Positions 1 through 7,027 of a DNA stretch of 7,158 nucleotides are shown in pieces; within the stretch, counting starts at the first letter, position 1; every line of letters begins with the position of its first letter. The position numbers and the translations under genes were made by a program. The stretch comes from Chloroflexota bacterium. Its GTDB lineage: Bacteria; Chloroflexota; Limnocylindria; QHBO01. The notes beneath the pieces were generated by a model. It searched no databases. It saw only the letters and a list, made by a program, of their open reading frames with translations, and had not been told where the DNA came from. The DNA lies in the NCBI GenBank assembly GCA_013694645.1, contig JACDBZ010000077.1, positions 1-7,158 of the forward strand. Direction: 5' to 3'.

Positions 1-1139
1 TCGGAGCCCCCACCGACCTTGACTCGGTGCTGCAGATCCTGGTCGAGACAGCCGCCCGGCTGAACCACGCCAACCATGGCGCCATCTACACCCTTGACCC
101 GGAATCCGAGCTCTTCACGATTGCCGCTTCGGTCGGCTACGAAGGATTGGTCGAATACGAGCGCGCCCGACCCCAGCGCGCCGGGCAGGACAGCGTTGTC
201 GGCCGCGCTGCGCTCACCGGCGAGGCGGTCCTGATCCCGGACGTCCTGGCCGACCCCGCGTACCAGCTGCATGACCTCCAGCGGGAGTTCGGCTTCAGAA
301 CGCTCCTGGCCGCTCCGATGCGGCGAGACGAGCGAATCATCGGGGTTGTCGCCGCCGCGGCGAACGAGCCTAATGCGTTCGACCGGTCCGAGATGCTCCT
401 GCTCACCGCGTTCGCAGACCAAGCGGCGATCGCCATCGAGAACGTCCGTCTGCTCCAGACGATCGAGCGCCAGCGGACCGAGCTGAGCCGGTTCGTGTCA
501 CCGCAGGTCGCCGCCCTCGTCTCCAGCCCCGAGGGCGAACAGCTCCTCGCGGGCCATCGCCGCCAGGCAACGGCCGTCTTCTGTGACCTGCGTGGCTTCA
601 CCGCGTTCAGTGAAATCGCCGAGCCCGAGGAGCTTTTCGATCTCCTGCGGGCCTATCACGCGGCGATGGGTGCGCTGATCATCCAGCACGGCGGGACGCT
701 AGAGCACTTCGCCGGCGACGGGATGATGATCTTCTTCAACGACCCGGTGCCCCAGGAGGACCACGCGGAACGGGCCGTCCGCATGGCCGTCGCGATGCGC
801 GACCACTTCGGCGACCTGAGCAGTCGCTGGGCAAAACAGGGCTACGAGCTGGGGCTCGGGGTGGGGATCGCGCTCGGCTATGCCACGCTGGGCCGGATCG
901 GCTTCGAGGGCCGATACGACTACGGCATGATCGGTACGGCCGTCATCCTCGCCTCGCGGCTCAGCTCCGAGGCGAAGCCCGGGCAGATCCTGCTGAGCCA
1001 GCGCGCTCACGCGGCAGTCGAGGATCTCGTCGTCGTCGAGCCGGTTGGCATGCTCAGCCTCAAGGGCTTCAGCAGGCCGGTCCCGGCAGTGAACGTGCTC
1101 GGGCTGCAACAGCAGAACGTGGTCGGAGGGTTGGCGTGA
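1..1139 (+). CDS. GAF domain–class III nucleotidyl cyclase, 5' end outside the window
   Basis: This is the C-terminal part of a cytoplasmic signalling protein: a GAF sensor domain joined by a helical linker to a class III adenylate/guanylate cyclase domain. The frame is open from position 3, and the residues before the GTG at 27 already belong to the GAF domain (…TDLDSVLQILVETAARL), so the true start lies upstream. Numbering from the GTG at 27, GAF spans about 1-140, a helical linker about 136-160, and the cyclase domain about 180-360. The metal-binding aspartates are present: D187 in FCDLRGFT and D231 in AGDG, as is the transition-state arginine R311. The substrate-specifying Lys and Asp positions are H227 and T304, and the transition-state Asn position is I307, so the active site is not canonical. 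The linker motif LSRFVSPQVAALVSS is typical of GAF-cyclase proteins. The ligand of GAF and the nucleotide used cannot be read from the sequence. The stop overlaps the start of the stress protein gene by GTGA. Confidence 0.9.
   Translation, partial: GAPTDLDSVLQILVETAARLNHANHGAIYTLDPESELFTIAASVGYEGLVEYERARPQRAGQDSVVGRAALTGEAVLIPDVLADPAYQLHDLQREFGFRTLLAAPMRRDERIIGVVAAAANEPNAFDRSEMLLLTAFADQAAIAIENVRLLQTIERQRTELSRFVSPQVAALVSSPEGEQLLAGHRRQATAVFCDLRGFTAFSEIAEPEELFDLLRAYHAAMGALIIQHGGTLEHFAGDGMMIFFNDPVPQEDHAERAVRMAVAMRDHFGDLSSRWAKQGYELGLGVGIALGYATLGRIGFEGRYDYGMIGTAVILASRLSSEAKPGQILLSQRAHAAVEDLVVVEPVGMLSLKGFSRPVPAVNVLGLQQQNVVGGLA
1125..1130 (+). promoter_or_regulatory. Ribosome binding site of the truncated usp gene
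   Basis: GGAGGG lies 5 bases before the GTG at 1136, inside the 3' end of the cyclase gene. It supports the GTG as the start and suggests that the stress protein gene was translated in coupling with the cyclase before it was truncated. Confidence 0.6.
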
Positions 1140-1219
1140 TATATCGGACAATCGTCGTCGGGACGGACGGATCCGATATCGCGCGGGTGGCGGAACGCCT
1201 CGCCGCATTGCTGGCGAAG

Positions 1220-1233
1220 GCCGCGAACGCGGC
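1220..1233. repeat. Short perfect inverted repeat near the usp break point
   Basis: GCCGCGAACGCGGC is a 6-base inverted repeat with two central bases, so in RNA it would form a 5-bp stem with a four-base loop. It sits where similarity to UspA fades and about 45 bases past the eda stop on the other strand. No T-run follows on either strand. It could be a minor part of a convergent termination region or simply a chance palindrome in GC-rich DNA. Confidence 0.3.
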
Positions 1234-1254
1234 TGCTGGTCAGATGGGCCAACT

Positions 1255-1272
1255 CCGGCTCCCGAAGGCCGG
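1255..1272 (-). terminator. GC-rich hairpin just after eda, possible operon terminator
   Basis: Read on the - strand, this stretch begins 5 bases after the eda stop and folds as a CCGGC/GCCGG stem. Its top can close as a C(TTCG)G tetraloop with a two-base bulge. Placement directly after the last gene, between convergent genes, fits a terminator. There is no T-run after the stem, so it is not a classical intrinsic terminator; RNA 3'-end protection is an alternative. Confidence 0.35.
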
Positions 1273-1277
1273 CGTCG

Positions 1278-1976
1278 TCAGCCGGGTGGTGATTTCGCTC
1301 GCTCCACCGCGATCGCGGTCGCGACCGCTCGGGCCCGGTCAACGCGCCCCGCGATTGCACTGACGTCTCCCCGCGCCAACTCGGCCGCGGGGGCGAGCCA
1401 TGATCCGCCACAGCACCACACGTTGGGCAGCTCGAGGTAGCCTGCGAGATTTCCTTCGCCGATGCCACCGGTCGGAATGAACGCGATATCGGGGAAGGGC
1501 TCAATGAGAGCCTTAAGTGCAGCCACTCCGCCCATCGCCTCTGCGGGAAAAAACTTGAGCACATTGAGGCCGAGTCGGGCAGCCGCCATCACCTCGGTCG
1601 GCGTCGCCACGCCAGGCACATACGGCACCCGGTGCTCAGCCGCACGGGCGGCGAGCCTCTCATCGAGGCCGGGCGACACCATGAATGCCGCGCCGGCGGC
1701 CACGGCCTCATCAAGCTGCCTGATGGTCCGAACGGTACCAACGCCCACGATCATTCCTGGCGGAGCGCTTGCCGCCGCACGGCGAAGTGCTTCGATGGCA
1801 TCGGCGTGACGCAGGGTGACCTCGACGGCGACGACGCCCGCCGCGTTCATGGCCCGGACGACCTCGTGGATGCGGTCGCTCCCGGTGGGAGAAATCAGCG
1901 GCAGGATGGGCGGGGCATCGCGCAGGTCGAATGGCGTGTGCAGCCGCAGCGGGCCTTGGCCGGTATCGGCTGTCAC
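1278..1976 (-). CDS. eda: 2-keto-3-deoxy-6-phosphogluconate (KDPG) aldolase
   Basis: This cytoplasmic class I aldolase splits KDPG into pyruvate and glyceraldehyde 3-phosphate, the last step of the glucuronate route encoded here. The 232-residue product has the family signatures in order: VEVTLR (E52, R56), GVGTV (T81), SPG at 101-103, PGVATPTE, LKFFPAE with the Schiff-base lysine K141, PTGGI at 168-172 and GGSWL at 190-194. E52, R56, T81, K141 and F143 correspond to E45, R49, T73, K133 and F135 of the E. coli enzyme. It is slightly longer than E. coli Eda (213 residues), mostly at the two ends. The start is a GTG that overlaps the kdgK stop (GTGA). No Shine-Dalgarno sequence is evident before it and the start codon lies in a hairpin, so translation probably depends on ribosomes finishing kdgK. 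It is the last gene of the operon. Confidence 0.95.
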   Translation of the reverse strand: MTADTGQGPLRLHTPFDLRDAPPILPLISPTGSDRIHEVVRAMNAAGVVAVEVTLRHADAIEALRRAAASAPPGMIVGVGTVRTIRQLDEAVAAGAAFMVSPGLDERLAARAAEHRVPYVPGVATPTEVMAAARLGLNVLKFFPAEAMGGVAALKALIEPFPDIAFIPTGGIGEGNLAGYLELPNVWCCGGSWLAPAAELARGDVSAIAGRVDRARAVATAIAVERAKSPPG

Positions 1977-2914
1977 GGCGCTGATTCGCCGTGCCGGGCG
2001 TCCGGCATGACGGCCCGCGGAATGATGGCGCCGGCATGGGCGATGACCACGGCCGCGAGATGATTTCCCTCGGAGGCCGCGGATTCCGGAGCGTCACCCC
2101 CAAGCCTGGCGGCAAGATACGCTGCATTGAATGCGTCTCCGGCGGCCGTGGTGTCGATAACGCGGTCCGCCCTCGCGGCGGGAACGCGCCACCGGTCCGT
2201 CCGACTCGCGACGAACGTTCCTTCTGCTCCAAGCTTGACCGCCACCTCCTGGCAACCGAGCGACTGGTGGCGCCGGACGCAGGCCTCTTCGTCGGTGTCG
2301 CCGAAGAGCTGCCGCTCATCGTCCAGGGTGGGGAGCGCGATGTCCGTCCGCTCGAGCGTGCGTTCCACGGCAACCCGTGCAACGCTGTCATCCGCCCAAC
2401 CCCATGGACGATAGTTCGTGTCGAAGGCGACCCGACCACCGCCGGCCCGCGCCGCATCAAGCGCATCCCAGAGACGCTCCCTGGAGGCGGAATCGAGAAT
2501 CGAGAGCGTGATCCCCGAGAGATACACGAGATCGTACTCATGCAGCGTCTCGTCCAATCTCACCCCTGGGGCGCGAAACATCTCGCGCGCCGCCGATTCC
2601 GATCGGTAGTAGGTAAATGAGCGCTCGCCCGCATCGTCGGTTCGGATCAGGTACAGCCCAGGGTGTCGGCCGTGAATGAGGGCCACGTGGTCGGTGCCCA
2701 CATTCTCGCGTCGCCACCCCTCGATCATCGCCCGGCTGTAAGGGTCGTCGCCCACCGCAGTCACGTAGTCGACTTCGATGCCGATGCCGCGGCCGCAGCG
2801 CGCCAGGTAGACCGCCGTGTTGAGCGTGTCGCCGCCGAAGCCCAGTGCCAGCGTCTCGTCATCAACGTGGCGGAGCTCGATCATGCACTCGCCGACCGCC
2901 GCGACCCGAGTCAT
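1973..2914 (-). CDS. kdgK: 2-keto-3-deoxygluconate kinase (PfkB family)
   Basis: This ATP-dependent sugar kinase of the ribokinase/PfkB family phosphorylates KDG to KDPG, the substrate of the Eda encoded next to it. The 313-residue protein matches the enterobacterial KdgK pattern along its whole length: GECMIEL (8-14), FGGDTLNTAVYLAR (26-39), NVGTD, PGLYLI (85-90), YLSGITLSIL (131-140), FDTNYRP (164-170), TLDDE, VKLGAEG and the C-terminal signature DTTAAGDAF (254-262). D260 is the expected catalytic base, and the GAIIPR ending is also KdgK-like. E. coli KdgK has 309 residues. The ATG overlaps the uxuB stop (ATGA) and has a clear GGAGG 4 bases upstream. The close match to KdgK rather than to fructokinase or ribokinase, together with the neighbours, makes the substrate assignment firm. 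Confidence 0.93.
   Translation of the reverse strand: MTRVAAVGECMIELRHVDDETLALGFGGDTLNTAVYLARCGRGIGIEVDYVTAVGDDPYSRAMIEGWRRENVGTDHVALIHGRHPGLYLIRTDDAGERSFTYYRSESAAREMFRAPGVRLDETLHEYDLVYLSGITLSILDSASRERLWDALDAARAGGGRVAFDTNYRPWGWADDSVARVAVERTLERTDIALPTLDDERQLFGDTDEEACVRRHQSLGCQEVAVKLGAEGTFVASRTDRWRVPAARADRVIDTTAAGDAFNAAYLAARLGGDAPESAASEGNHLAAVVIAHAGAIIPRAVMPDARHGESAP
1974..1993 (-). promoter_or_regulatory. 7-bp hairpin covering the eda start codon
   Basis: On the - strand, CACGGCG–AATCAG–CGCCGTG forms a perfect 7-bp, GC-rich stem with a 6-base loop. The 3' arm ends exactly with the GTG start of eda, and the whole element lies in the last codons of kdgK. In mRNA it would hide the start codon until ribosomes translating kdgK open it, which fits translational coupling. 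This role is inferred from position; stems of this size also arise by chance in GC-rich DNA. Confidence 0.4.
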
Positions 2915-4401
2915 GGCGCCTCCGACCCCGCGGAGACCACGGTACGCAGGACGCCATCATCGAGGAAACGATCCAGCCAATTGCTGACCGCCGATCGAAA
3001 CCCTGGCATTCCTGCCAGGTCGTCGCCGAAGATCTCCCGAATCGCGAGCAAACGGGTCACGATCGTGTCGCTGGAGTACGAACTGCTCGCAATGGGAACC
3101 ACGCGGTCGGCCATCGGGTCGATCACGTCATATCGATCGCCCGCGTCCGTTACCCCCCGGAGGTAGCGTATCCAACCCGCGACCGCCAGCGTTATGAGGC
3201 GTGGTTGCCGCCCGTCAGCCAGCAGGTCGCGCGCGGTTTCGAGGAGTCGCTGTGGCAGCTTAAGTGAGCCGTCCATCGCGACCTGGTGAGTTCGATGCCC
3301 GAGGGCCGGATTGGTGAACCGCCCCAGCACCTCGTCGCCGTAGCGGACGAGGTCGACGCCGGGCGGTTCACGCAGGGTCGGGATGACCTCATCACGGATC
3401 ATGCGACGCACGAGGGCGGCCAGTGGCGGCTCCCCCATCGCGGCGGCAATTGTCCCGTGGCCTGCCACGGCCCCCAGGTAAGCGAGCATCGAATGGGTGC
3501 CGTTGAGAATACGCAGCTTGGCCACCTCGTACGGCAGCACGTCCGCCGTCAGGGTCGCCCCGACGGCATCCCAGGCCGGGCGGCCAGCCGCGAAGTCGTC
3601 CTCGATCACCCACTGACGAAACGGCTCCGCCACGACCGCGCCCCGATCCTGCACGCCGATCAACTGCTGCACCTCGTCGAGGTCCGCCGCTCCGGTGGCC
3701 GGGACGATACGGTCGACCACGCTGCAGGGAAACGTGACACTGTCGGCCATCCACGCGCGCAGTCCCCCCTCCTCCAATGGGTCGAGAAGGCCACAGAACT
3801 GCTCGATCAGCTCACGCAGCAGGCGGCCGTTCCCGGGAATGTTGTCGCAGCTCAGCACCGTCAGCGGATCGCCACCTGCGGCACGCCGGGCTTGAAACCC
3901 GCGAACAAGCTGACCGACGACCGTGCTTGGATCACCGCCCGCGGCGTCCGTTCGGATGGCGGGATCCTCGTCGTGGAGCCGTCCGGTACCGGGATCGTAC
4001 CGATAGCCCTTCTCGCTCACCGTCAGAGAGATGATTCGCGTAGAGGCGGCGGCAATCCATCCAGTGAGGTCGCTGGATCGATCCGACGCGAGGCCGACCT
4101 TCCTGATACTGCCAACGATCCGGCAGCGCCGATGGTCAGGGGCCTTTTCGAGGACCGTGAACAGACCGTCCTGCGGTTGCAGCTGGTCCGGGATGGTGCG
4201 GCTCCGCTGGCTCAGGCCATAGATCCCCCAGTCGCCCCATTCGATGGCCAGAGCTTCATCGGTGAAAACGGCCTCGTGTGCCCGGTGAAAGGCGCCGAGT
4301 CCGAGATGAACGATGCCGATGCCCAGCGACGAAGGATCGAATGATGGCCGGAATTCGGCCGGCACGCGATCGAGCGTGGCCAGGCTCAATCGTTCGGTCA
4401 C
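2911..4401 (-). CDS. uxuB: D-fructuronate reductase (mannitol dehydrogenase family)
   Basis: This NAD(H)-dependent polyol dehydrogenase is predicted to reduce D-fructuronate to D-mannonate, the second step of glucuronate breakdown. The 496-residue protein (E. coli UxuB has 486) has the N-terminal nucleotide-binding motif HLGLGAFHRAH (32-42), the LTVLSCDNIPGNG block near 180-192, VEPFRQWVIED around 257-268, and the family catalytic set K295-x4-N300-x2-H303 in KLRILNGTHS. The start is the GTG that overlaps the uxaC stop (GTGA), with a weak AGAAGG 10 bases upstream. An in-frame ATG further upstream (4509) would add 36 residues lying inside uxaC, which do not resemble the family. Mannitol and arabinitol dehydrogenases share this fold, and the sequence alone does not exclude them. 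The assignment to fructuronate rests on the uxaC, manD and kdgK neighbours. Tagaturonate reductase (UxaB) activity is a minor alternative. Confidence 0.9.
   Translation of the reverse strand: MTERLSLATLDRVPAEFRPSFDPSSLGIGIVHLGLGAFHRAHEAVFTDEALAIEWGDWGIYGLSQRSRTIPDQLQPQDGLFTVLEKAPDHRRCRIVGSIRKVGLASDRSSDLTGWIAAASTRIISLTVSEKGYRYDPGTGRLHDEDPAIRTDAAGGDPSTVVGQLVRGFQARRAAGGDPLTVLSCDNIPGNGRLLRELIEQFCGLLDPLEEGGLRAWMADSVTFPCSVVDRIVPATGAADLDEVQQLIGVQDRGAVVAEPFRQWVIEDDFAAGRPAWDAVGATLTADVLPYEVAKLRILNGTHSMLAYLGAVAGHGTIAAAMGEPPLAALVRRMIRDEVIPTLREPPGVDLVRYGDEVLGRFTNPALGHRTHQVAMDGSLKLPQRLLETARDLLADGRQPRLITLAVAGWIRYLRGVTDAGDRYDVIDPMADRVVPIASSSYSSDTIVTRLLAIREIFGDDLAGMPGFRSAVSNWLDRFLDDGVLRTVVSAGSEAP
2919..2923 (-). 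promoter_or_regulatory. Ribosome binding site of kdgK
   Basis: GGAGG on the - strand ends 4 bases before the ATG at 2914, inside the last codons of uxuB. It fixes the kdgK start at the ATGA overlap. Confidence 0.7.
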
Positions 4402-5822
4402 AGTCGATACGCCTTCTTGGGCAGCCGATAGGCGAGATCGATCGCCGTCTCGCTGGCTTCCTCGATCGTCAGCCTCTGCTCCGCGACCAGGCCGGCAAGG
4501 AAGCCGCAATCGATGCGGCGCGCAACGTCGTGACGGGCCGGGATCGACGGGATTGAGCGCGCGTCATCATTGAAGCCGACCGTGTTGTAGAACCCGGCGC
4601 TCTCCAGCGTCCAGGCGCGGAAGCGATACAGTCCCTCCGGACTGTCATGGAACCACCAGGGTGGTCCAAGGAGCAGCGCCGGGTAATAGCCGGCCATGGG
4701 CGCCAGCTCACGCGAGTACGTCGCCTCGTCGAGCGTGAACACGATGAGCCCAAAGCGCGGGTCGTGGCCATGCCGTTCGAGGAGTGGACGCAAACCATGC
4801 GCATACTCCCCCGCGGTCGGAATGTCCGCCCCGATGTCGGCGCCGAATCTGCCTGTCATCGGACGGTCGTGGCCACGGATCGAACCGGGATGGAGCTGCA
4901 TCACGAGCCCGTCCTCGCAGCTCATCCGTGCGAACTCCATGAGCATGTGCGCACGGAAGCGCTCGGCTTCACCGTCGTCGCCCCCACCCGACAGCAATCG
5001 CGCATAGACGCGCTCCGCCTCGCTGTCATCGAGGAGCTCTGCGCGCGCGGAGGGGTGGCCGTGGTCGGTCGATGTCGCGCCGTGCGAGGCGAAGAATCGG
5101 CGACGGTTCTCGAGCGCTCGGATGTATCCCGCGTAGCTTCCGATCTTCTCCGAAGCGATCTCGCCAAGTCGCTCCACCGCGGTTCGCCAGCCAGGCCGAT
5201 CAGCATTGACGACGTCGTCCGGCCGGAACCCGGGCAGAACTCGACCGGACCATGGGCCATCGGCGATGGTCCGATGATGCTCGAGACTGTCGAGGGCCGA
5301 ATTGGTCGTGACCATGACCTCCAGGCCGAACCGATCGAACAGCGCGCGCGGCAAGAAGTCCTCGCGCCCCAGACAGTCATTCAGCTCGTCATAGATCGCG
5401 TCCGAAGTCGCTGGCGACAGGGCGGTCCGGATGCCGAAGACCGTCTCCAGCGTCTGCTCCAGCCACAGGCGACTCGGCATGCCACGCAGCGCGCGCCAGT
5501 TCTCGGCGAGCCGGCGCCAGATCTCGCGCGGCTCCGGTGTGTCAGGGTGGGTGGTGTCCGGGTCCGAGGGCGCCACGCCGAGCGCCTCCAGCGGCACGCC
5601 CTGCGAATGAAGGAGCCGGGTGACGTAATGATCGCGGCTGATGAGGAGCGTTGCTGGATCCGGGAGCCGTTCATTGGCGGCCAGGGTCGCGGCATCGATA
5701 TGGCCATGGGGCGAAATGAGCGGCAGGTCCCGCACCCGTTGGTAGATCTCGCGAGCGATGCCGCGGACGGCGGGCTCCGACGGCAGGAGTCGGTCGTCCT
5801 CCCTGCGAGGCCGATCTGTCAC
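4398..5822 (-). CDS. uxaC: Uronate (glucuronate) isomerase
   Basis: This amidohydrolase-superfamily isomerase converts D-glucuronate to D-fructuronate (and typically D-galacturonate to D-tagaturonate), the entry step of the pathway. The 474-residue length is normal (E. coli 470). The active-site residues known for E. coli UxaC are all matched: the H-x-H pair H39/H41 in SPHGHID, H65 in RDHY, R200 in FRPDD, D253 in STDH, H311 and R316 in LHPGSIR, and D420/R422 in NDDARS. The ending, with ARHDVARRI, also aligns with the family. The segment before DSLEHH reads TTNSAL where E. coli has TTDDPI, so this belongs to a somewhat divergent branch. The GTG start overlaps the manD stop (GTGA), and only a weak purine-rich stretch lies upstream, so coupling is likely. 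Because the rest of the operon handles mannonate and not altronate, glucuronate is the likely physiological substrate. Confidence 0.93.
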   Translation of the reverse strand: MTDRPRREDDRLLPSEPAVRGIAREIYQRVRDLPLISPHGHIDAATLAANERLPDPATLLISRDHYVTRLLHSQGVPLEALGVAPSDPDTTHPDTPEPREIWRRLAENWRALRGMPSRLWLEQTLETVFGIRTALSPATSDAIYDELNDCLGREDFLPRALFDRFGLEVMVTTNSALDSLEHHRTIADGPWSGRVLPGFRPDDVVNADRPGWRTAVERLGEIASEKIGSYAGYIRALENRRRFFASHGATSTDHGHPSARAELLDDSEAERVYARLLSGGGDDGEAERFRAHMLMEFARMSCEDGLVMQLHPGSIRGHDRPMTGRFGADIGADIPTAGEYAHGLRPLLERHGHDPRFGLIVFTLDEATYSRELAPMAGYYPALLLGPPWWFHDSPEGLYRFRAWTLESAGFYNTVGFNDDARSIPSIPARHDVARRIDCGFLAGLVAEQRLTIEEASETAIDLAYRLPKKAYRL

Positions 5823-7027
5823 CAGCTGTGCACCGTCCCGTCAACACGTCGGCTGACCGGAAGGTAGGCGGCCCGGTATGGGTAGCGTTCGGCGATTCGC
5901 TCGTCGATGTCGACGCCCAGCCCCGGCTCGTCGCCGGGGTGGAGATAGCCGTCCGAGAACGAATAGGAGTGCGGGAAGACCGCATCGGTCTCCGGCGTGT
6001 GCCGCATGTACTCCTGGATCCCGAAGTTGTGCACGGAGATGTCGAAGTGCAGAGCCGCCGCCATACAGACTGGGGACAGATCGGTCGCTCCGTGGGAGCC
6101 GGTCAGGACGTGATACGGCTCCGCGATCGCCGCGATCTTGCGCAGATGGGTGATGCCCCCGGCGTGAACGACGGTTGTGCGGATGTAGTCGATCAGCTGT
6201 TCGGTGATGAGCTGCAGGCAGTCATACACGCTGTCGAAGACCTCGCCGACGGCGATCGGCACCGTGGTGTGCTGCCGAATGAGCCGGTAGCCCTCCTGCA
6301 GCTCAGCCGGGACCGGATCCTCGAGCCAGAAGAGCCGGTAGTCCTCGAGCCGCTTTCCGAGCCAGGCGGCCTCGATCGGGGTCAGGCGATGATGTGCATC
6401 ATGCAGGAGCCGGAGGTCGAAGCCGAACTCGCTCCGCAGGCGCTCGAAGAGGGCTGGGGCGAATCGCAGATACTCGTCCGTCGACCAGATCTGCTCCACG
6501 GGGAGGCCCTCAGCGGCCGGCTCGTAGTAGAGGTCGCCCTTTCCGACGCCGTAAGCGCTCGGTACCCCGGGCACGGCACACTGCACGCGGATGGCACGGT
6601 AACCCAACTCACGGTAGCGATGGACCGCCTCGATGGCGCTCTCGACACTGGTGCCGTTGGCATGGCCGTAGACCAGTACACCCGCGCGGGACTTGCCTCC
6701 CAGCAGGTTGTACACAGGTGTCGACAGGCTCTTGCCTTTGATGTCCCACAGGGCGGTGTCCACCGCCGCGATGGCCGTCATCGTCACCGGGCCGCGGCGC
6801 CAATAGGCGCCCTTGTACAGATACTGCCAGGTGTCCTCGATGGCAAACGGATCGCGGCCCACGAGCAGCGGGAGCACGTGGTCCTGCAGGTATGCAGCCA
6901 CCGCGAGCTCGCGCCCGTTCAGCGTCGCGTCTCCCACGCCGTAGATGCCCTCGCTGGTCTCGAGCCTCAGGGTCACGAAGTTGCGTCCCGGCGAACAGAC
7001 GATGACGCGGCCACCGGTGATCTTCAT
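5819..7027 (-). CDS. manD: D-mannonate dehydratase of the enolase superfamily (ManD/RspA type)
   Basis: This Mg2+-dependent dehydratase converts D-mannonate to 2-keto-3-deoxy-D-gluconate. The 402-residue protein aligns end to end with E. coli RspA (about 404) and with characterised ManD enzymes. Shared blocks include PGRNFVTL, GDATLNGRELAV, YKGAYWRRGPVTM and SHGATDLSPVCMAAALHFD. Metal ligands D210, E236 and E262, the catalytic R147 (AIRVQ) and Y159, H212 (HDAHHRL), H312 and E339 are all present and fall at the standard ManD numbering. Position 314 is Ala, where E. coli RspA has Pro; from memory, Ala here goes with efficient mannonate dehydratases and Pro with weak ones. Together with uxaC and uxuB this supports a true catabolic role instead of the uncertain RspA role. 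It fills the place usually held by the unrelated UxuA. The start ATG overlaps the upstream stop (TGATG) and has AGGAG 8 bases upstream. Confidence 0.93.
   Translation of the reverse strand: MKITGGRVIVCSPGRNFVTLRLETSEGIYGVGDATLNGRELAVAAYLQDHVLPLLVGRDPFAIEDTWQYLYKGAYWRRGPVTMTAIAAVDTALWDIKGKSLSTPVYNLLGGKSRAGVLVYGHANGTSVESAIEAVHRYRELGYRAIRVQCAVPGVPSAYGVGKGDLYYEPAAEGLPVEQIWSTDEYLRFAPALFERLRSEFGFDLRLLHDAHHRLTPIEAAWLGKRLEDYRLFWLEDPVPAELQEGYRLIRQHTTVPIAVGEVFDSVYDCLQLITEQLIDYIRTTVVHAGGITHLRKIAAIAEPYHVLTGSHGATDLSPVCMAAALHFDISVHNFGIQEYMRHTPETDAVFPHSYSFSDGYLHPGDEPGLGVDIDERIAERYPYRAAYLPVSRRVDGTVHSW

Larger units (their letters stand above)
1136..1363 (+). pseudogene. Truncated universal stress protein (UspA family) gene
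   Basis: The GTG at 1136 overlaps the cyclase stop (GTGA) and begins a frame reading MIYRTIVVGTDGSDIARVAE. This matches the first strand and helix of UspA-family proteins, including the conserved Asp of the V-x-x-DGS nucleotide-binding start. Resemblance ends at about residue 28-32 (position ~1230). The rest of the 75-residue frame is a basic, proline-rich sequence that runs antisense into eda. UspA proteins usually have about 140 residues and end with a G-x2-G-x9-G(S/T) ATP-binding motif, which is absent here. I infer a gene that lost its 3' three-quarters when the uronate operon or its flank came to lie here. It may still be translated as a short peptide, because its ribosome binding site is intact. 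A very short functional variant is possible but less likely. Confidence 0.7.

Noticed and set aside
27..29. GTG at 27 as the real start of the cyclase gene
   Set aside because: The frame is open to the window edge and the residues before it already match the start of a GAF domain, so the gene begins outside the window.
1007..1564. - strand open frame running from eda through the usp remnant into the cyclase gene
   Set aside because: It overlaps three better-supported frames, starts inside eda in another frame, and resembles no family I know.
3286..4344. Long + strand open frame (352 codons) inside uxuB
   Set aside because: It is antisense to uxuB, with low-complexity composition and no recognisable motif.
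4402..4509. Longer N-terminus for uxuB from the ATG at 4509
   Set aside because: The extra 36 residues lie inside uxaC and are unlike the family. The GTG at 4401 gives the expected length and the same 4-base overlap seen at other junctions.
4647..5867. Long + strand open frame (406 codons) across uxaC
   Set aside because: It is antisense to a well-supported uxaC, rich in Arg with no family motif, and a typical shadow frame in high-GC DNA.
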